64,000 nucleotides of DNA from Cytophagales bacterium (GCA_017303805.1 JAFLBQ010000001.1:248001-312000), one strand, 5' to 3'; positions 33,893-43,003 are shown, counted from the stretch's first letter. Numbers and translations are program-made. The notes: generated from the letters alone by a model not told the origin.

Positions 33893-34141
33893 ATGAAATT
33901 AGTAGTTAGAGGTAGCCTGCTCACATTCCTGTTTGCCATGGTGCAACTTTCGGCAACAGCCCAATGTGCCATGTGCCGCGCCACATTAGAAAACAACGTT
34001 AGCAACGGGAACATAGGCATAGCGGCCGGAATTAACTTCGGTATCATGTACCTCTTTGCCGCTCCTTATCTGGTAATTGCAACCATCGCCTACTTCTGGT
34101 ACAAATCCAGTAAAAATGCACGCACAAAAAAGTACGCTTAA
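33893..34141 (+). CDS. Small secreted CXXC membrane protein of the oxidase cluster
   Basis: This 82-residue protein has a signal peptide (QLSATAQ), a CAMC motif right after cleavage (QCAMCRATLENN), one transmembrane helix near residues 52-70, and a lysine-rich tail. Homologues sit near cox/act genes in Bacteroidota. CXXC suggests thiol redox or metal handling in the periplasm during oxidase assembly, but this is inference. The last 26 bases overlap the DUF983 gene. Confidence 0.75.
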   Translation: MKLVVRGSLLTFLFAMVQLSATAQCAMCRATLENNVSNGNIGIAAGINFGIMYLFAAPYLVIATIAYFWYKSSKNARTKKYA

Positions 34142-34484
34142 CAGAATTATAGCGGGTACATGCCCGGTGTGTGGTACAGGTAAAGTGTTTCCCTTCCGGG
34201 CTTACCAGATTACACGGTTTGCTATTATGCACCCTGCGTGCCCGATATGCAAGGCTACCTTTAATCCCGAACCAGGATTTTACTACGGGGCCATGTTTAT
34301 TAGTTACGCCATTACGGTAGCTATTATGGTGGCAGTATGGGTTTTTCTAAAGGTGTTGATAGATCCTACCGACCTGGTTTACGGATCGGCATTGGTGGTG
34401 TCAGCTATCTTGTGTGCACCGTTCAGCTTTCGGTTTTCGCGGGTGCTTTGGTTATATTGGTTTGGCGGGCACCGGCCTCACTAA
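34116..34484 (+). CDS. DUF983 membrane protein with two CXXC zinc-knuckle pairs
   Basis: This 122-residue protein has an N-terminal CPVCGTGKVFP and a second HPACPICKATFNPEPGFYYGAMF segment, together a treble-clef-like cysteine set. Two transmembrane helices follow (about 55-76 and 83-103). DUF983 proteins are common beside cytochrome oxidase genes in Bacteroidota and Proteobacteria and are of unknown function. The ATG at 34116 is taken as start; it overlaps the preceding gene by 26 bases. Confidence 0.85.
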   Translation: MHAQKSTLNRIIAGTCPVCGTGKVFPFRAYQITRFAIMHPACPICKATFNPEPGFYYGAMFISYAITVAIMVAVWVFLKVLIDPTDLVYGSALVVSAILCAPFSFRFSRVLWLYWFGGHRPH

Positions 34485-34496
34485 TTCTTAACCAGA

Positions 34497-34514
34497 ATTC
34501 TTAATTTTAAGAAT
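34497..34514. promoter_or_regulatory. Dyad at the start of the histidine kinase gene
   Basis: ATTCTTAA-TT-TTAAGAAT (34497-34514) has 8-bp arms, and the 9-mer AATTCTTAA also occurs 13 bases earlier (34483). The dyad covers the kinase ATG, so it may be an autoregulatory site or just an AT-rich coincidence. Confidence 0.3.
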
Positions 34515-37500
34515 GGGGGTATTCAACCGTAAAACCGGGATTTATTCAGTGCTGCTTGTTGCATTGCTTGCGGCCTGCCTGGTTGCCGAGCGATGGCGTA
34601 ATCAGGCAGATGCAGATTACGTTGCCCGAATTGCCGCCAATCTTCAAAGCGAGTTGACAAAACTTGAGTCAGAAGCGCAGGAAATCGTCAAGCACCCACA
34701 ACTGGTGTGGTCAACTTATTCCGGAGCTCATTTTTGGGTAACCGGTTCTGAAGTCCGGGCGTGGTCGCAACATGATTTTGTTCCTGATGCGCGCATGCTG
34801 GCAGACTCCAATCGGTTACAGTACGCTCAAAATGTGCGAGGCGATTTTGTTGTTCTAAGAACTCCCATCGCGCAAGGGGGCACACTGGTATCCATGTTGC
34901 CGTTGTTTCTGCATTACCCGGTAACCAACCGGTACCTTGCGCCCAAACTGAATGCAAGTGTTTTTAACGAGTGGGTGGTTCGGGTTCTTCCACCCGAGGC
35001 GCCTACCGGAGAAGCGATTTCGATGCACCATGAAGTTCTGTTTAAAGTACTTCTTTTAGAACGGGCCCCGCGCCTGCAACTTCTGCCACTGGTGTTGGCC
35101 ATAGCAGCTTTTTCAATACTCATTTTAATGGTGTTTCAGATTATCGTAAGACTATCGCAACAGCGTAAGTATGTAAGCGCGTTTCTGGTGCTCTCCGGTT
35201 CGTTTGTTTTGGTGCGACTAACCATGGTGTATTGGCGCATACCCGCACGGTGGTGGCCATCCCGGATTTTTAATCCTCAGGAGTTTGCTTCTGCAAATTA
35301 TAACGCTTCAATTGGCGATCTGGTGCTTAACTCATTGGGCGTATTATTGATTTGTGCCTTTGTATTTTATACTTACCCCCGGTGGCAGCCAATTAAAAAT
35401 TGCAGCAGCCTACGGCCTTCTTTAAAGACCGCACTCGGTGTTGTCTTTCTTTTAGTAGCGCTCTTTTCATTTCTATACCCATTTTTGTTTGTCGAAACGA
35501 TCTTTCACAACTCACTTATATCGCTGGACATTACCGAAACTCTTTCTGTGAACGCCCTGCGTAGCTTTGCTTTTATAAGTTTACTTTTTGGAACTGTTAG
35601 CAGTTTTTTCTTTACGCATGTGTTTGTTCGGTTGGCCAGATTTGTTTTGCACTCAAACCAACGGTTTGCTGTAGCCTGCATAGGAGCGCTCGTTTTGTTT
35701 GTAACCTATTTTTACCTGGAAGAGCGCGCCTACTGGATAACGGTGGCTGTGGGTTTGCCATACTTAATATTAATTTATACTGCGCGGCTGAATTTTGTTA
35801 GGCGAACTTTTATTTCGTTTCTCTACCTGTTCATTGCATTAATTGCCTACGGGGCACAGCATGCCCTTAGTGTGAAACGATTTGCTGAGGAACGAAGAAT
35901 AGAATCGCAATTTCGGTTTGCGCGCAGTTACTTGATTGATCGTGATGTAATGGCCGAATTTCTTTTGAATGAAAGTAGCAAGCGCATTAAAAACGATGCC
36001 TTTATCCAAACCCGGTTGTTCAGCCCTTTCTTAAGTAAAGCCGGGGCTCGTCAAAAAATAAAGCAGGTACACTTAAGTTCGTATTTCGATCGGTATGAAG
36101 TAGAGATTCATCTCTTTAATGCAGCCCGCGAGCCGGTGGACGAGCAGAGCAGCAACCGGTGGCCGGTGTGGGAGCGTGAAATGCAACCGGATGTTACCAC
36201 CGAGTACGAAGGAATTTATTTTGTGCGGTCTGCATCGGTTGAGTCGGGGAATCGCTATTTGGTGATGGTACCGCTGCAGCGCACCGGGCAACAAATTGGT
36301 TACATCGTGCTGGAACTTACATTAAAGCGAACAATTCCGCAGAGTGTGTACCCCGAGTTGCTGATAGATAGCAGGTTTGCGGAGTTTTTCGAAAACCGCG
36401 ATAAAAGTTTTGCTTTTATTTCAGAAGGTCGCATTCAAAGCAGCTTTGGTAATTTTAATTACGAGCGCGATTTTGATTTGACCTTGTTACAAGACCCCGA
36501 ACTTTTTAGAGAAGGGCTGCGCGATCATCAATTTGTGCATACGGCCGTTGAAGATGAATCGGGTCGGGTAGCGGTGGTATCTGCGCGCGCGTATTCTTAC
36601 TTTTTTGTGCTCACAAATTTTTCGTTCTATTTTGTTTTGTGCGTAGCCGTGCTGGCCCTGGTAATAACCGTTGCGGGTATAGTTAGTTGGGTGCAAGGAA
36701 GAAGAATTACCTATGCTACACGCATTCAGTTGTACATCTATCTTGCTTTTGCCGTACCGCTGGCAATCGTGGCGGTAACCACCTTAAATCGTGTTTCAAA
36801 TTCGGCCGAGGTACAGCTAACACAAGAATATATTAGCAAGGCCCGGTTATTGGGCGAAAATTTATTGCCAGCCATGCTGCAAGTGCAAACCGATGAGGGC
36901 AGGCGCACCATGGAAGAGCAACTGGCTCAGGCCAGCCGGTTTACCCAAACCGATGTTTCAATATTTGATGCGCGGGGAAAACTTTTGGTTTCTACACAGC
37001 CTGTAATTGCCGAAGGCTTACTAACCTCGGGATTGATTAACCGGGTAGCGTGGGAGCGAATTGCGCAAGGCGATGTTGTTTTTAGTATCAATGATAAGAT
37101 CGGGCAACTAACCTTTAATAATGTTTTCTTTGTACTCCGGTCGGCCGGTTCGCCAGGCGCAGTAGGCATTATCAGCTTGCCTTTTTTTGAATCGGTCCGA
37201 TCGTTGGATGCTACGCAAATCACGGTGCTGGCCAACATTCTCACCATCTTCACAATCATCTTTCTTGTTTTTTCACTGTTGTCGTTCTACGTGGTGCAGT
37301 CGTTAACATTTCCGCTGCGGTTTATTACGCGCACACTCAGCCGCACCACGCTTACGGGTAATAAACCATTGGAGTGGCAATCGGCAGATGAAATCGGGTT
37401 GATGGTTTCTGAGTACAATAAGATGGTGGAGAACCTGGAACAAAGTAAAATTGAATTATCGCGTAGCCAGAAGGAGAGTGCCTGGCGCGAAATTGCCCGC

Positions 37501-38124
37501 CAGGTTGCACACGAAATAAAAAATCCGCTTACACCCATGAAGCTTACGTTGCAACAAATGCAGTTATGGTTGGCCAAAGACAGTTGGGAGAAGGAGCGGG
37601 GCCGGCAATCGGTTAGTACTCTGCTTAGTCAGGTAGAAATCTTAAATGAGATTGCTTCGTCATTCAGTGCGTTTGCCCGAATGCCTGCTCCTATATTAGA
37701 ACGGGTGGAGGTAGTGGCGTTAGTAACCAAAACAGTAAACCTCTATGCTTCGTCTGACTTAGGTAAAGTAGCTCTTAACGCAGGCCCGGAGCCCATCTTT
37801 ATAATGGGCGACCCGCAATTGTTGGATCGGATTTTTTCAAACCTGATCTTAAATGGGTTGCAGGCGGGAGCGGGTGGTGCCACCGTAGAAGTAAGCGTTC
37901 AAAACCTGGCCGAAGAAGTTGTGGTGAGTGTGCAAGACAAGGGTGCTGGAATTCCAACGGAACTTCGCGAGAAAATCTTTCAACCGTATTTCACTACGAA
38001 GAAATCGGGCTCGGGGCTGGGGCTGGCCATTGCAAGGCAAGGCATTGAATTAAGTGGAGGCCGCATCTGGTTCGAGTCGGAACCCGGTCGCACAGTATTT
38101 TACGTAGCGTTTCCTAAAACTTAA
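34513..38124 (+). CDS. Large membrane sensor histidine kinase (NtrY-like C-terminus)
   Basis: This 1203-residue protein has an N-terminal helix (residues 8-24), an extracytoplasmic segment to about 190, and a bundle of about seven helices (195-460). A second extracytoplasmic sensor region (about 465-695) follows, then a helix pair near 700-760, a periplasmic region (about 760-890), a helix near 905 and a HAMP linker. The kinase core is intact: H-box VAHEIKNPLTPMKL (His1000), N-box NLILNGLQAG (about 1109), G1 QDKGAGIP, F-box FTTKKSGSGLGLAIARQG and a final strand VFYVAFP. The sequence around the H-box resembles NtrY. No response regulator lies next to it. It starts 29 bases after DUF983 and may belong to the oxidase assembly operon. 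Confidence 0.88.
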   Translation: MGVFNRKTGIYSVLLVALLAACLVAERWRNQADADYVARIAANLQSELTKLESEAQEIVKHPQLVWSTYSGAHFWVTGSEVRAWSQHDFVPDARMLADSNRLQYAQNVRGDFVVLRTPIAQGGTLVSMLPLFLHYPVTNRYLAPKLNASVFNEWVVRVLPPEAPTGEAISMHHEVLFKVLLLERAPRLQLLPLVLAIAAFSILILMVFQIIVRLSQQRKYVSAFLVLSGSFVLVRLTMVYWRIPARWWPSRIFNPQEFASANYNASIGDLVLNSLGVLLICAFVFYTYPRWQPIKNCSSLRPSLKTALGVVFLLVALFSFLYPFLFVETIFHNSLISLDITETLSVNALRSFAFISLLFGTVSSFFFTHVFVRLARFVLHSNQRFAVACIGALVLFVTYFYLEERAYWITVAVGLPYLILIYTARLNFVRRTFISFLYLFIALIAYGAQHALSVKRFAEERRIESQFRFARSYLIDRDVMAEFLLNESSKRIKNDAFIQTRLFSPFLSKAGARQKIKQVHLSSYFDRYEVEIHLFNAAREPVDEQSSNRWPVWEREMQPDVTTEYEGIYFVRSASVESGNRYLVMVPLQRTGQQIGYIVLELTLKRTIPQSVYPELLIDSRFAEFFENRDKSFAFISEGRIQSSFGNFNYERDFDLTLLQDPELFREGLRDHQFVHTAVEDESGRVAVVSARAYSYFFVLTNFSFYFVLCVAVLALVITVAGIVSWVQGRRITYATRIQLYIYLAFAVPLAIVAVTTLNRVSNSAEVQLTQEYISKARLLGENLLPAMLQVQTDEGRRTMEEQLAQASRFTQTDVSIFDARGKLLVSTQPVIAEGLLTSGLINRVAWERIAQGDVVFSINDKIGQLTFNNVFFVLRSAGSPGAVGIISLPFFESVRSLDATQITVLANILTIFTIIFLVFSLLSFYVVQSLTFPLRFITRTLSRTTLTGNKPLEWQSADEIGLMVSEYNKMVENLEQSKIELSRSQKESAWREIARQVAHEIKNPLTPMKLTLQQMQLWLAKDSWEKERGRQSVSTLLSQVEILNEIASSFSAFARMPAPILERVEVVALVTKTVNLYASSDLGKVALNAGPEPIFIMGDPQLLDRIFSNLILNGLQAGAGGATVEVSVQNLAEEVVVSVQDKGAGIPTELREKIFQPYFTTKKSGSGLGLAIARQGIELSGGRIWFESEPGRTVFYVAFPKT

Positions 38125-38872
38125 TGCTTCCCTTCAGGTTGCGCATAATCTTATTGGTAAAAACAAAATCGTCTAACTCCTTAACACCAGAGTTGGTTAA
38201 GTCTTTATTGGAGCCATCCCAAAGTTTGTTACCCTTATAGAGAAACATAATCTTTTCGCCAATACCGATAACGGAGTTCATATCGTGTGTTACCACCACG
38301 GTGGTAATGTCGAACTCATGTGTAATTTCCAGAATCAATTCATCAATCAAGATAGAAGTTTGAGGATCTAACCCGGAGTTGGGTTCATCGCAAAACAAAT
38401 AGTTGGGGTTGTTAACAATAGCGCGGGCAATCCCTACCCGTTTTTTCATCCCCCCGCTTATTTCCGAAGGCATTTTTTTATTCACCCCTTCCAATCCTAC
38501 CCGCTGCAAACAAAAATTTACCCTTTCTTTTTTTTCTTCAATGCTCATACGGGTAAGTATGTCCAACGGAAACATCACATTGTCTTCCACATTTTTAGAA
38601 TCGAACAGCGCGCCACCCTGAAACAACATTCCAATTTCTCTACGGATTTCGGACTTCATTTCTTTGTCGGCTTCGGTAAAGTTGCGGAGGTCAAAAAATA
38701 CGTTACCGGTATCGGGTTGCAGCAGGCCTACAATGCATTTTAGCAATACACTTTTGCCGGTGCCACTCGAGCCAATGATCAGGTTGGTCTTTCCTTTTTC
38801 AAATTCGCCCGAAATTCCGCTTAGCACGGTTTTATCAGCAAACGATTTGGAGATATTTTTAATCTTGATCAT
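38114..38872 (-). CDS. MlaF-like ABC transporter ATP-binding protein
   Basis: This 252-residue ATPase of the MlaF/MkL branch has Walker A GSSGTGKS, Q-loop FQGGALFDSKNVEDNVMFPL, signature ISGGMKKRVGIARAI, Walker B YLFCDEPNSGLDP and switch VVTHDM. MlaFE moves phospholipids between inner and outer membranes to keep lipid asymmetry. The ATG at 38872 (MIKIKNIS) is chosen over an in-frame start 51 bases upstream, which would overlap mlaE. It lies 4 bases after mlaE and converges on, and overlaps, the kinase gene by 11 bases. Confidence 0.9.
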   Translation of the reverse strand: MIKIKNISKSFADKTVLSGISGEFEKGKTNLIIGSSGTGKSVLLKCIVGLLQPDTGNVFFDLRNFTEADKEMKSEIRREIGMLFQGGALFDSKNVEDNVMFPLDILTRMSIEEKKERVNFCLQRVGLEGVNKKMPSEISGGMKKRVGIARAIVNNPNYLFCDEPNSGLDPQTSILIDELILEITHEFDITTVVVTHDMNSVIGIGEKIMFLYKGNKLWDGSNKDLTNSGVKELDDFVFTNKIMRNLKGSIKF

Positions 38873-38876
38873 TTTT

Positions 38877-39605
38877 TTAAAGCAGGAGATAAGCCAGAAA
38901 ATAATCTGATAAGAGTACGGCAATAATGCTGGCGGTTACTGCATTGGTGCTTGCAATACCTACTTCTAACGCCCCGCCACTGGTGTAATAACCTTTAAAT
39001 GATGAGATAGAACTAATCAGAAAAGAAAACACAAACGACTTAATTAAGGCAAACGTGATAAAGTATGGATTAAATGTGTAACGAATTCCATAAACGTATT
39101 CGGTGGGTGTTAGTGCCCCGGTAATGCTACCCACCAGGTAACCGCCCAGAATGGCACACACCGCAGCTACGATTACCAACAGCGGGTACATGAGCAGCGA
39201 GGCCAGAATTTTAGGCAGCACCAGGTATGAAGAAGAATTAATACCCATTACTTCCAGTGCATCTATTTGCTCAGTAATGCGCATGGTGCCCAAACCACCG
39301 GCCATGCTGGAGCCTACCTTGCCGGCAAAAATTACGGCCATAATAGTTGGGGCGAGTTCCAGAATCGTCATCTCGCGCACTACTTGTGCAATAACAAACC
39401 GCGGCACAAACGGGCTAATTAAATTGGCTGCTGTTTGAAGGGTGGTAACGGCTCCCATAAAGGTGGATACCAACATGAACAATAAAATGGACTTGAGACC
39501 AATCTGTACACACTCCTCAAATACCAGGTTGTAGTAGGTTTTAAAGGTTTCCCTGCGCACAAACAAAGAGCCTAAAAAAATAATGTACCGGCCAAAACCC
39601 TTCAT
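38877..39605 (-). CDS. MlaE-like lipid-transport permease
   Basis: This 242-residue permease of the MlaE/YrbE family has about six hydrophobic segments. The conserved signature VREMTILELAPTIMAVIFAGKVGSSMAGGLGTMRITEQIDALEVMGI is present. It forms the membrane channel of the lipid-transfer ABC system with MlaF. The ATG at 39605 fits the common N terminus (MKGFGRYIIFLGSLFVRRE). The usual MCE-domain partner MlaD is not beside it. Confidence 0.92.
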   Translation of the reverse strand: MKGFGRYIIFLGSLFVRRETFKTYYNLVFEECVQIGLKSILLFMLVSTFMGAVTTLQTAANLISPFVPRFVIAQVVREMTILELAPTIMAVIFAGKVGSSMAGGLGTMRITEQIDALEVMGINSSSYLVLPKILASLLMYPLLVIVAAVCAILGGYLVGSITGALTPTEYVYGIRYTFNPYFITFALIKSFVFSFLISSISSFKGYYTSGGALEVGIASTNAVTASIIAVLLSDYFLAYLLL

Positions 39606-39632
39606 GCAGTAGGTATCTAATGCTATATTGCT

Positions 39633-39660
39633 CAAAGATAAGACAAATCTTATGAACAAA
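39633..39660 (-). promoter_or_regulatory. Promoter for mlaE-mlaF
   Basis: On the minus strand TATCTTTG (39633-39640) matches TAnnTTTG and TTTG (39657-39660) lies 16 bases upstream. It overlaps the divergent dehydrogenase start, so the two genes may compete for this region. Confidence 0.5.
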
Positions 39661-40353
39661 TTGTTGGTAGTTACCGGGGGCACAAAGGGAATAGGGCGGG
39701 CCATAGCAGAACGTTTTGCCAGAGCAGGATTTGATGTGGCAACCTGTGGTCGCAATAAGCAACACGTGCAGCAATTTAGCAGCGAACTTACAGGCCATGG
39801 TGTGCAGGCTTATGCCTTTGAGGCTGACCTGCGCCAGTCAGCGTCTATCAAGAACTTTTGTGCTCAGATCCACGCCCTTAACAGGCCGGTAACGGTATTG
39901 GTAAACAATGCCGGATATTTTGTACCCGGTTCGGTTTTCGAGGAACCGCAGGGTACCCTGGAGAGCATGATAGAAACAAACTTATACAGCGCCTATTACA
40001 CTACACGTGGACTAATTAATTTATTGAGAGGAACGGCAAGTGCCCACATCTTTACTATGTGCAGCATTGCGAGTATAAAAGCTTACCCTAACGGAGGCTC
40101 TTATGCTATTTCGAAATTTGCGCTGCTTGGGTTTACAAAAGTTTTGCGCGAAGAGCTAAAACCTGATGGCGTTCGGGTAACGGCCGTATTACCCGGAGCC
40201 ACCCGCACCGCAAGCTGGGATGGTACTGACTTACCGGATAGCCGGTTTATGCCGCCTGAAGATGTGGCCGAAGCGGTTTTTTCGGCTTGGGCCCTCTCGC
40301 CTCGCACCGTAGTGGAGGAGTTGCTGATCAGGCCGCAGTTGGGCGACATTTAA
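39652..40353 (+). CDS. Short-chain dehydrogenase/reductase (SDR)
   Basis: This 233-residue classical SDR has cofactor motif TGGTKGIG (residues 8-15), structural NNAGYF near 84-89 and active site Y-x3-K in GGSYAISKFALLGF (Tyr near 147), preceded by serine in CSIASIKAY. The CGRNK segment after strand 2 (arginine-asparagine) suggests NADP preference. The substrate is unknown. The ATG at 39652 is chosen because it starts the first strand; an upstream TTG would only add a few residues. It is divergent from mlaE. Confidence 0.9.
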   Translation: MNKLLVVTGGTKGIGRAIAERFARAGFDVATCGRNKQHVQQFSSELTGHGVQAYAFEADLRQSASIKNFCAQIHALNRPVTVLVNNAGYFVPGSVFEEPQGTLESMIETNLYSAYYTTRGLINLLRGTASAHIFTMCSIASIKAYPNGGSYAISKFALLGFTKVLREELKPDGVRVTAVLPGATRTASWDGTDLPDSRFMPPEDVAEAVFSAWALSPRTVVEELLIRPQLGDI

Positions 40354-40395
40354 AGCCGGCTGCAAAACAAAAAGTACCCATAAAGGGTTAGTTTT

Positions 40396-42375
40396 GTGTT
40401 AAACATTCCAGGTGTGAATAATCAGGTTCTTCAAGCCAGGCAGTATTGCGATAGCCTGGTGAGCTACCAACGTAGAAAAACCCGCGCTGTAAATATTGGC
40501 GGTGTTCCCATGGGGGGTACTAACCCAATCCGCATCCAGTCCATGACAACCATCGACACCATGGATACCATCGGTTCGGTAGAGCAAACCATACGCATGG
40601 TAGAAGCCGGCTGCGAATATGTGCGCATTACTGCGCCAAGCATTAAGGAGGCGCAAAACCTGGCCGAAATAAAAAAAGAACTTCGCAAGCGCGGCTATAC
40701 GGTACCGCTTATTGCCGATATCCACTTTACACCCAATGCTGCCGAACTTGCCGCCCGCCTGGTTGAAAAAGTACGCGTGAACCCCGGCAACTATGCCGAT
40801 AAAAAACGATTCGAAGAAATTGAATACTCGGATGCTACCTACCAAACTGAGTTAGATCGCATCCGCGAAAAGTTTACGCCCCTTGTAAAAATCTGTAAAG
40901 AATACGGCACGGCCATGCGTATCGGTACCAACCATGGTTCACTTTCCGACAGGATAATGAGCCGCTATGGCGATACGCCCCTGGGCATGGTAGAATCAGC
41001 GCTTGAATTCTTACGCATCTGCGAAGACCTTCAGTACTATGACATTGTGCTTTCTATGAAGGCCAGCAATCCGCAGGTAATGGTGCAGGCATATCGGCTG
41101 CTGGTGCAAAAATTAGAGCAGGAGAACTTTCAACCATACCCGTTGCATTTAGGTGTTACCGAAGCTGGCGATGGTGAAGATGGGCGTATAAAGTCTTCGG
41201 TGGGTATTGGTACCTTGTTGGAAGATGGCCTGGGCGATACCATTCGTGTTTCGCTTACCGAAGAACCTGAAGCGGAAGTGCCGGTGGCGAAGGCGTTGGC
41301 CGATCGGTATGTATCCCGGAAAACATCGGTCGTTATACCCGAGATAACCGAGTATCCCATCAATCCATTTGCATACAACCGCAGGCACACCCGCGAAGTT
41401 ATAAATATGGGTGGCCACCAGGTGCCCCGGGTTATAGCCGATATTTCGCGCAAGGAAACAATTACCCCCGCATCGCTATTTGCATTGGGCTATCAGTACT
41501 CTGTACCGCTTGATAAGTGGAATATAACCGACATGGCCTGCGATTATTTATTCCTGGGTGATAAGACAATTGACTTTGAAATTCCGGGTACACTGGGTTT
41601 AATTTATAATCATGCAACGTGGTTAAAAGAAAAACACAGCGCGCGCGCCTATCCCATTATAGCCGCCAGCGCGTACAAAGCCGGAGTTCAAAAATCGGAT
41701 AACCTGAATTTTATTTACGCGCAACTAAGCGATGTTACGCCCGATTTAACAAATGCGCTGCAAGCCGATGCAACGGCTGTATTAATTATTGACACCCACA
41801 ACCAACATGGGCTGGCCGAACAACGCAGGTTGTTTGTTGAGTTAATCAACAACCAGTGTACCGTACCTGTAATTATTGGCCGCACGTACTCCAACCTGCA
41901 ACCAGACCAACTGCAACTTTACAGCGCTACCGATATGGGTGGGTTATTGTTGGATGGCTTAGGCGATGGCGTATTTATTTCGGCACCACAAGTGGGGTCA
42001 GATAAAATGGTAAACGAGACCGCGTTTGGAATTTTGCAGGCCACACGCACCCGAATTTCTAAAACGGAATATATCTCGTGCCCATCGTGTGGCCGCACGC
42101 TGTTCGACCTGCAGGAAACCACAGCTAAGATTCGTTCGCGCACCAGTCATTTAAAGGGAATAAAAATTGGTATTATGGGTTGCATCGTAAATGGCCCGGG
42201 CGAAATGGCCGATGCAGATTATGGGTATGTAGGTTCCGGGCCCGGTAGAATTACACTTTATCGGGGCAAGGAAGTAGTTAAACGTAACGTGCCCACACCG
42301 GAGGCGGTTGATGCGCTGATAGGACTTATACAAGAAGATAATAATTGGATTGAACCACAGGCTGTAAATCAATAG
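40396..42375 (+). CDS. ispG: 4-hydroxy-3-methylbut-2-enyl diphosphate synthase, large form (IspG/GcpE)
   Basis: This is a 659-residue FeS enzyme of the MEP pathway of isoprenoid synthesis. The N-terminal TIM barrel carries IRIQSMTTIDTMDTIGSVEQ and VEAGCEYVRITAPS. A middle insert of roughly 250 residues is present, as in plant, Chlamydia and Bacteroidota IspG. The C-terminal FeS domain has CPSCGRTLFDLQ (two ligands) and GIMGCIVNGPGEMADADYGYVG (third ligand, glutamate). The GTG at 40396 coincides with a TAGTTTTG box (40389-40396) resembling a -7 promoter element. If that box is used, the true start is further in, for example GTG at 40414, which leaves the enzyme core intact. Confidence 0.95.
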   Translation: MLNIPGVNNQVLQARQYCDSLVSYQRRKTRAVNIGGVPMGGTNPIRIQSMTTIDTMDTIGSVEQTIRMVEAGCEYVRITAPSIKEAQNLAEIKKELRKRGYTVPLIADIHFTPNAAELAARLVEKVRVNPGNYADKKRFEEIEYSDATYQTELDRIREKFTPLVKICKEYGTAMRIGTNHGSLSDRIMSRYGDTPLGMVESALEFLRICEDLQYYDIVLSMKASNPQVMVQAYRLLVQKLEQENFQPYPLHLGVTEAGDGEDGRIKSSVGIGTLLEDGLGDTIRVSLTEEPEAEVPVAKALADRYVSRKTSVVIPEITEYPINPFAYNRRHTREVINMGGHQVPRVIADISRKETITPASLFALGYQYSVPLDKWNITDMACDYLFLGDKTIDFEIPGTLGLIYNHATWLKEKHSARAYPIIAASAYKAGVQKSDNLNFIYAQLSDVTPDLTNALQADATAVLIIDTHNQHGLAEQRRLFVELINNQCTVPVIIGRTYSNLQPDQLQLYSATDMGGLLLDGLGDGVFISAPQVGSDKMVNETAFGILQATRTRISKTEYISCPSCGRTLFDLQETTAKIRSRTSHLKGIKIGIMGCIVNGPGEMADADYGYVGSGPGRITLYRGKEVVKRNVPTPEAVDALIGLIQEDNNWIEPQAVNQ

Positions 42376-42377
42376 TT

Positions 42378-42587
42378 ATGGAAAGCAAAGAATTGAAAAG
42401 CGACAAGAAGCGCCTTACCCTGCGCGAATTTTTTTCGATGGGTGAAGTGGGTGGTTATTTTTTTCGGAAGAAAGACCCGTCTCGTCCGTCTAACTTTAAT
42501 ATCCGCATGATGCACGGCATCAACAAGATATCAATTGCCATCTTTTTGTTGGGCGTACTATTTCTTATTCTAAAGCGTTTCATTTGA
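42378..42587 (+). CDS. Small conserved membrane protein (DUF6728-like)
   Basis: This 69-residue protein has a basic N terminus, a conserved SMGEVGGYFFRKKDPSRPSNFN segment, the sequence RMMHGINKISIAIFLL and one C-terminal transmembrane helix. The strong motif YFFRKKDP suggests a conserved Bacteroidota small protein, probably DUF6728, of unknown function. It begins 2 bases after ispG and its stop overlaps the next start (TTGA). Confidence 0.7.
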   Translation: MESKELKSDKKRLTLREFFSMGEVGGYFFRKKDPSRPSNFNIRMMHGINKISIAIFLLGVLFLILKRFI

Positions 42588-42937
42588 ACATAGAGCAATT
42601 CCGCAGTTATTGCTTATCGAAACGGGGCGTAACAGAAGAATTTCCTTTTGGCGAAGATACTCTTGTATTTAAGGTGATGGGTAAAATGTTTGCGCTTACC
42701 AATGTAACTACTTTTGAAAGTATTAATCTGAAGTGTGAGCCAGAACTTGCTATGCAACTTAGGGAAGCCTATGCGGCTGTAATGCCCGGTTACCATATGA
42801 ATAAAAAACATTGGAATACGGTACTGATGGACGGAACCCTGGCTGATAAACTGGTGAAGCAATGGGTTGACAATTCTTACCACCTGGTAGTGGCTGGGCT
42901 GCCAGCCAGCCTGCGGTTGGATTTGAATGCTTTATAA
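42584..42937 (+). CDS. MmcQ/YjbR family DNA-binding-fold protein
   Basis: This 117-residue protein matches the MmcQ/YjbR fold: the opening EQFRSYCLSKRGVTEEFPFGEDTLVFKVMGKMFAL, the NLKCEPELAMQLREAY turn and GYHMNKKHWNTVLMDG. The fold resembles CyaY/phosphoribosyl-binding domains and its role is not established. The start is TTG at 42584, overlapping the stop of the small membrane protein. It is the end of the ispG operon; no terminator is obvious in the next 98 bases. Confidence 0.85.
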   Translation: MNIEQFRSYCLSKRGVTEEFPFGEDTLVFKVMGKMFALTNVTTFESINLKCEPELAMQLREAYAAVMPGYHMNKKHWNTVLMDGTLADKLVKQWVDNSYHLVVAGLPASLRLDLNAL

Positions 42938-43003
42938 TCTGATTTTCAGTAAATTAAGGTCGATTAGAATGGCCGGGTGGGTGAATTACTTGAGTTAATT
43001 AAC

